Origin: JABDEZ01 sp965276955
GTDB lineage: Bacteria > Bacteroidota > Bacteroidia > Chitinophagales > Chitinophagaceae
Length of the DNA: 64,000 bases
Assembly (NCBI GenBank): GCA_965276955.1
Contig: CBDIBP010000019.1
Span: 1-64,000 of the forward strand
Reading direction: 5' to 3'
Of this stretch, positions 60,664-64,000 are shown piece by piece. The notes beneath the pieces were generated by a model. The model was not told the DNA's origin. It saw only the letters and a program-made list of their open reading frames with translations, and searched no databases. Positions within the stretch are counted from its first letter, which is position 1, and every line of letters starts with the position of its first letter. The position numbers and the translations under genes were made by a program.

Positions 60664-61257
60664 ATGGCACAGCCTTTAGACGAAGCACTTATTATAAAGC
60701 AAGTACTGCAGGGGCATAAAAGTGCCTATGCAGTACTTGTAGATAAGTATCAGTTCTATGTCTTTACCCTGGCCATGAGGTATGTGAATAACAGGGAAGT
60801 GGCCGAAGAGTTGGCGCAGGATGCATTTGTAAAGGCCTATCGTTGCCTGGCCGACTTTAAAGGCAATAGCAAATTCAGCACATGGTTGTATACTATTGTT
60901 AATACTACTTGCCTGTCGCACCTCCGCAAAAAGAATGAGGATACCATATTGCTGGAAGAAGAAAAAATGGTATCTATATCAGATACTCACTTTAAAGAAG
61001 ATCCATCAAATAGATCGGAACAAAAAACGCAACACCAATTACTTAATGATGCCATGAAGTTACTGCCCGGTACTGATGCTCAATTACTATCGCTTTTCTA
61101 CCAGGGCGAACAATCTATAGAAGAGGTGGGTATTATTATGGGGCTCACCGCCGCCAATGTAAAAGTACGCCTGTACAGGGCACGGCAAAAGCTAAAGGAG
61201 ATATTGGAAAGCAGGTACAGCGGTGAAATAATTGGTATAAAAAATTACAATGTTTAA
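60664..61257 (+). CDS. ECF-type RNA polymerase sigma factor
   Basis: 197 residues with region 2 (AYAVLVDKYQFYVFTLAMRYVNNREVAEELAQDAFVKAYRCL and FSTWLYTIVNTTCLSHLRKK, about 22-92) and region 4 (LLSLFYQGEQSIEEVGIIMGLTAANVKVRLYRARQKLKE, about 142-182). Its role is alternative promoter selection in response to an envelope or stress signal. The downstream gene, 15 bp away, has the form of its anti-sigma factor. Confidence 0.93.
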   Translation: MAQPLDEALIIKQVLQGHKSAYAVLVDKYQFYVFTLAMRYVNNREVAEELAQDAFVKAYRCLADFKGNSKFSTWLYTIVNTTCLSHLRKKNEDTILLEEEKMVSISDTHFKEDPSNRSEQKTQHQLLNDAMKLLPGTDAQLLSLFYQGEQSIEEVGIIMGLTAANVKVRLYRARQKLKEILESRYSGEIIGIKNYNV

Positions 61258-61272
61258 TTTTAATGTAGCGGT

Positions 61273-61761
61273 ATGGCACACGAAGAAATAGAAATGCAGC
61301 TTTGGGAATATATAGATGGAACTTGCACCATTGCAGAGCAGGAGCGTATCGCTGCCTTGTTGGCTACCGATGCTTTGTGGCAGGAAAAGCATGTGCAATT
61401 GATGCAATTGCATACAAAGATCAATACCGGTTTGGAATTGGAACAACCCTCTATCCGTTTTAGCAAAAATGTAATGGAAGCGTTAGGCCAGGTAAATGTA
61501 GCCCCTGCAACAAAACAATACATCAACCTTTATGTCATCAGGGCCATAGCTGCCTTCTTTGTTCTTGGCATTGCCAGCGCATTTATATATGCTATAAGTA
61601 AGGCCAACTGGGCAGCTACAGATACCTCTTTTGTCAAGTTGAATTTTGCTGCGCTTTTTAGTAATAGTTTCTTCAATATGGTCATCGGTGTAAATATCAT
61701 TTTGGGCTTATTGCTTTTAGATATTTTATTGCGCAGAAAAAAGACCATCCACACCTCCTGA
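61273..61761 (+). CDS. Putative anti-sigma factor
   Basis: 162 residues. A cytoplasmic N-terminus (QLWEYIDGTCTIAEQERIAALLATDALWQEKH) resembles the sigma-binding domain of membrane anti-sigma factors, without the zinc His-Cys-Cys set. Two membrane helices follow (AIAAFFVLGIASAFIYAI and MVIGVNIILGLLLLDILL) and a short basic tail. Position directly behind the ECF sigma gene and this topology support the assignment; the sequence alone would not. Confidence 0.72.
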   Translation: MAHEEIEMQLWEYIDGTCTIAEQERIAALLATDALWQEKHVQLMQLHTKINTGLELEQPSIRFSKNVMEALGQVNVAPATKQYINLYVIRAIAAFFVLGIASAFIYAISKANWAATDTSFVKLNFAALFSNSFFNMVIGVNIILGLLLLDILLRRKKTIHTS

Positions 61762-61781
61762 TCAATTTTTTTGAGATGAAA

Positions 61782-61813
61782 ATAGAGTGCTGTCTTTTAA
61801 GACAGCACTCTAT
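61782..61813. terminator. Bidirectional hairpin terminator
   Basis: Perfect 15-bp stem (ATAGAGTGCTGTCTT / AAGACAGCACTCTAT) with a 2-nt centre; U-rich only on the minus strand (TTTTCATC), so it mainly ends the T9SS gene, but it also lies 20 bp after the anti-sigma gene. Confidence 0.8.
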
Positions 61814-61831
61814 AGGGTCGCTTAGGGGCAG

Positions 61832-64000
61832 TTATTTAATAATTACCAACTTTTGTGTGTGCGATGTGCCGTTGGTCACCAGGGTCACAAAGTAGAGCCC
61901 TGGTACCAGTTCATCATTCACTGCTATGGTCTGTGTCCCTTTTTGCAGCATCGCTGGTTTGGTCAGCAATGTTTTCCCGCTTAGGTCCATAATAGCTATT
62001 GTTGCATGGTCGTCACCACCATTGCTGTTCACCACTATATTAAAGTTGTGGCTGGCAGGGTTAGGGTATATCTGGAAGGCATCCTGGTATTTCCCGTTCA
62101 CCATAGGCACGCTGGCTGCTGCCTGTATGGTATTCAGCGTTGTGTTCGTTATTACAGGCTCGTTATAATCGAAGTAAATGGCAGCCTTGTTCTTTATCTG
62201 CGCACCCACTGCCAGGCCATGTTTTTGTTTTACTGTGTAGGTAAGCATACCGCTGCTGGCAATATCACTTGTTGCAGATTGTGCTGGCAGATTAATATTG
62301 TTGAATGTGAACCGTGCTATGCCATTGTTCATGGTCACCACACATGGTGCCGACATGTATTCAGGGCGCATCGTTGTCCAGTCCACATTAGCATCCAGCG
62401 TATCTAATACTACAATGTTCTGCGCTTTATAGTTACCCACATTCTGGAAGTGTATCATGTACTCCAATATAGAGTCTTTATAGCTGATAAGTCCTGTTGG
62501 GCCCGCACCTTGTGGCGATACTTGCATAAAGTTAGGATCATACGGACCTACCACAGGAGTTGTGAAATAGTTCACATTGTTCCATGGTGAGTAGTCGTTC
62601 AGCCAGTTGCTCATTGGCGCAACATATGCTGCAGAGTCTTTAAATACCAGGCTGGTGCTTACAGGTATGTTGGTAGGTACGCTATAGTTAGCCAGTAAAG
62701 ATTGTACACTGCCGGGTTGCAATGTCAAAGCACCAGCAGGTAAACTGTATTGGTTACCGCTGCCTGCGAACAGGCCGGTTGGTGCAAAAGAAGCTGCGCC
62801 CAGTTGTCCGTCCGTATTGTAACCGGCTATCATACCTGGTTCTGCTACGCTGCCATCATTCTTTATGATCACTTTTTGGTGGTAGCCAAAGCCTGGTACA
62901 GGGAGGTTATAGTTCCATGTACTCAGGTGTATGTCGTGTATAGGCACCAGTGAGTCTGCAAAGTCTACCGTATGGCTGCAACCTGCAGCTGCGGTAACAG
63001 TTACAGATACCAGGTTGCTCTGGCATGTCTTTAGGGGGTAGTATGCCAGCACGGTCTGAGAAATGTTATAGGTTCCTGTAGGTACTATAAACGAGTAGTT
63101 TCCCCCGGTATCAGTATATGTATAGCCAATGCCATTATCGCAATGTATTTGTATGTTTTGTACTCCTGCCTCTCCGGCATCATATGCACAGTTGTTATTG
63201 GCGTCCACATACACATGGCCTTTTATGGTGCAGTAGCAATTGTTGCTGGCAGCATTATAGCCCAGGTTGATGTAGCTGTAGCCAGAGCTGCAACCATTGG
63301 CATCTGTTACGGTTACGTAGTAGTTGCCATGATGCAGGCTGCTTATAGTTGCTGTGGTCTGTCCGCTGCTCCAGTGAAAAGTATACGGGGACACTCCACC
63401 TATGCCATGTGCAGTAATAGAACCATCATTGGCAAATATGCAGGACTCCTGTGTAGAGGTAAAACCTACACTAACTGGCGATGATGCTTGCAGATTTACG
63501 CTCTTCGTCACTGAGCAGCCGCTATTATCTGTCACTGTTATTCCATATCCACCTGCTGCTATACTGCTATTTGTTGCTGTGGTAGCGCCGTTGCTCCACA
63601 AGAATGTGTAGGGTGCTGTACCACCTGAAGGCGTAACAGCTATGCTGCCATTGGCGTTGATACAGGTTGGGTTTGTTATGCTATAGCCCAGTGCTATGCT
63701 ATGTATAGGTGGTACGGTCGCAATACCCTGTTGTGCACATCCGTTGGCATCTGTGATATGAAAACCATAATTACCCGCAGATAATGTGCTTGCACTGGCC
63801 CCGGTTTGTGCCGGGTAGGTATTCCATACAATGCTGTATGGGGTTACACCACCTGCTACGCTCAGCGTTGCGCTGCCGGTAGCCGATGTGCAAGAACTTG
63901 CAGTGGCGCTGTAGGTTGCGGTCACCGGTGTGCTTGCATTCACGTAGGTGGAGCCGCTGCCTATGCAGCCACGTGCATCCGTAACAGCTACTGAATAACT
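61832..64000 (-). CDS. T9SS-sorted protein with SprB-type repeats (5' end outside window)
   Basis: 722 visible residues; the reading frame runs off the window at 64000. At least three SprB-like repeats come first (recurrent YxVxVTDxxGC and PYTFLWSNGATT/PYTFHWSSGQTT), then a SdrD-like/carboxypeptidase-regulatory domain (GHVYVDANNNCAYDAGE, GNYSFIVPTGTY), a large beta-rich domain with NVGNYKAQNIVVLDTLDANVDW (DUF11-like), and a type A sorting domain (FQIYPNPASHNFNIVV, ELVPGLYFVTL). Similar repeats occur in the gliding adhesin SprB. Probably surface-exposed. Confidence 0.88.
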   Translation of the reverse strand, partial: SYSVAVTDARGCIGSGSTYVNASTPVTATYSATASSCTSATGSATLSVAGGVTPYSIVWNTYPAQTGASASTLSAGNYGFHITDANGCAQQGIATVPPIHSIALGYSITNPTCINANGSIAVTPSGGTAPYTFLWSNGATTATNSSIAAGGYGITVTDNSGCSVTKSVNLQASSPVSVGFTSTQESCIFANDGSITAHGIGGVSPYTFHWSSGQTTATISSLHHGNYYVTVTDANGCSSGYSYINLGYNAASNNCYCTIKGHVYVDANNNCAYDAGEAGVQNIQIHCDNGIGYTYTDTGGNYSFIVPTGTYNISQTVLAYYPLKTCQSNLVSVTVTAAAGCSHTVDFADSLVPIHDIHLSTWNYNLPVPGFGYHQKVIIKNDGSVAEPGMIAGYNTDGQLGAASFAPTGLFAGSGNQYSLPAGALTLQPGSVQSLLANYSVPTNIPVSTSLVFKDSAAYVAPMSNWLNDYSPWNNVNYFTTPVVGPYDPNFMQVSPQGAGPTGLISYKDSILEYMIHFQNVGNYKAQNIVVLDTLDANVDWTTMRPEYMSAPCVVTMNNGIARFTFNNINLPAQSATSDIASSGMLTYTVKQKHGLAVGAQIKNKAAIYFDYNEPVITNTTLNTIQAAASVPMVNGKYQDAFQIYPNPASHNFNIVVNSNGGDDHATIAIMDLSGKTLLTKPAMLQKGTQTIAVNDELVPGLYFVTLVTNGTSHTQKLVIIK

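Overview
The window looks like chromosomal DNA of a Bacteroidota member, probably of the Chitinophagaceae or a neighbouring family. The lineage is inferred from family content; no database search was possible. The supporting signs are three surface proteins with type IX secretion (T9SS) C-terminal sorting domains, the gliding lipoprotein GldD, SprB-type repeats, DUF4249, DUF1573 and DUF3467 proteins, a primary sigma factor of about 285 residues without region 1.1, and -7 promoter boxes of the Bacteroidota form TAnnTTTG upstream of several genes.

Layout. 1-5.7 kb: end of an unknown gene, a POT peptide transporter, ispD, an exported protein and a T9SS adhesin-like protein. 5.8-12.2 kb: clpB, a glycosyltransferase-like/DUF2062 membrane protein, the primary sigma factor and a glutaryl-CoA-dehydrogenase-type enzyme. 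12.2-19.8 kb: small membrane and NTF2-fold proteins, a GAF-HisKA protein without an ATPase domain, an exported thioredoxin-fold protein, miaE, a Y-family DNA polymerase paired with a PA0069-type radical SAM protein behind palindromic operator-like sites, and an exported phosphoesterase. 19.9-26.2 kb: trxB, a DUF4249 lipoprotein, a YafK-like L,D-transpeptidase-fold protein, a PKD-repeat T9SS protein and an SDR. 26.3-29.7 kb: an esterase and a Crp-type regulator (ATGA overlap), a membrane protein, tRNA-Arg(CCT), a GIY-YIG gene lying between an intact and a broken copy of the tRNA 5' half, and gldD. 29.8-38.5 kb: DUF3467, guaA, a periplasmic-binding-fold protein, envelope polysaccharide genes (WecA-like, divergent WecB-like, O-antigen-ligase-like), meaB and a Lon-substrate-binding-domain protein. 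38.6-52.7 kb: coaX, an outer membrane barrel, lptC, two tandem EGF-like lipoproteins, a prolyl oligopeptidase, pepT, DUF1573, a UbiA-family enzyme, dapB and several single-gene enzymes.

52.7-58.4 kb is the accessory, repeat-rich part. It holds pruA, a broken duplicate of the pruA 3' end, a Shedu-type (DUF4263) nuclease gene that probably acts in phage defence, two copies of a structured intergenic repeat whose hairpin stems covary, a 54-bp direct-repeat pair, a double palindrome, and a non-coding tandem repeat with a 199-bp period. 58.4-64 kb returns to ordinary genes: a 2H phosphoesterase, a cupin, a TMEM175 channel, an ECF sigma/anti-sigma pair and the 3' part of an SprB-repeat T9SS protein that runs off the window.

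The strongest leads are the tRNA-Arg/GIY-YIG duplication (28.5-29.1 kb), the covarying structured repeat (52.8-53.0 and 57.6-57.8 kb), and the polymerase/radical-SAM operon with its operator-like dyads (15.6-18.1 kb).
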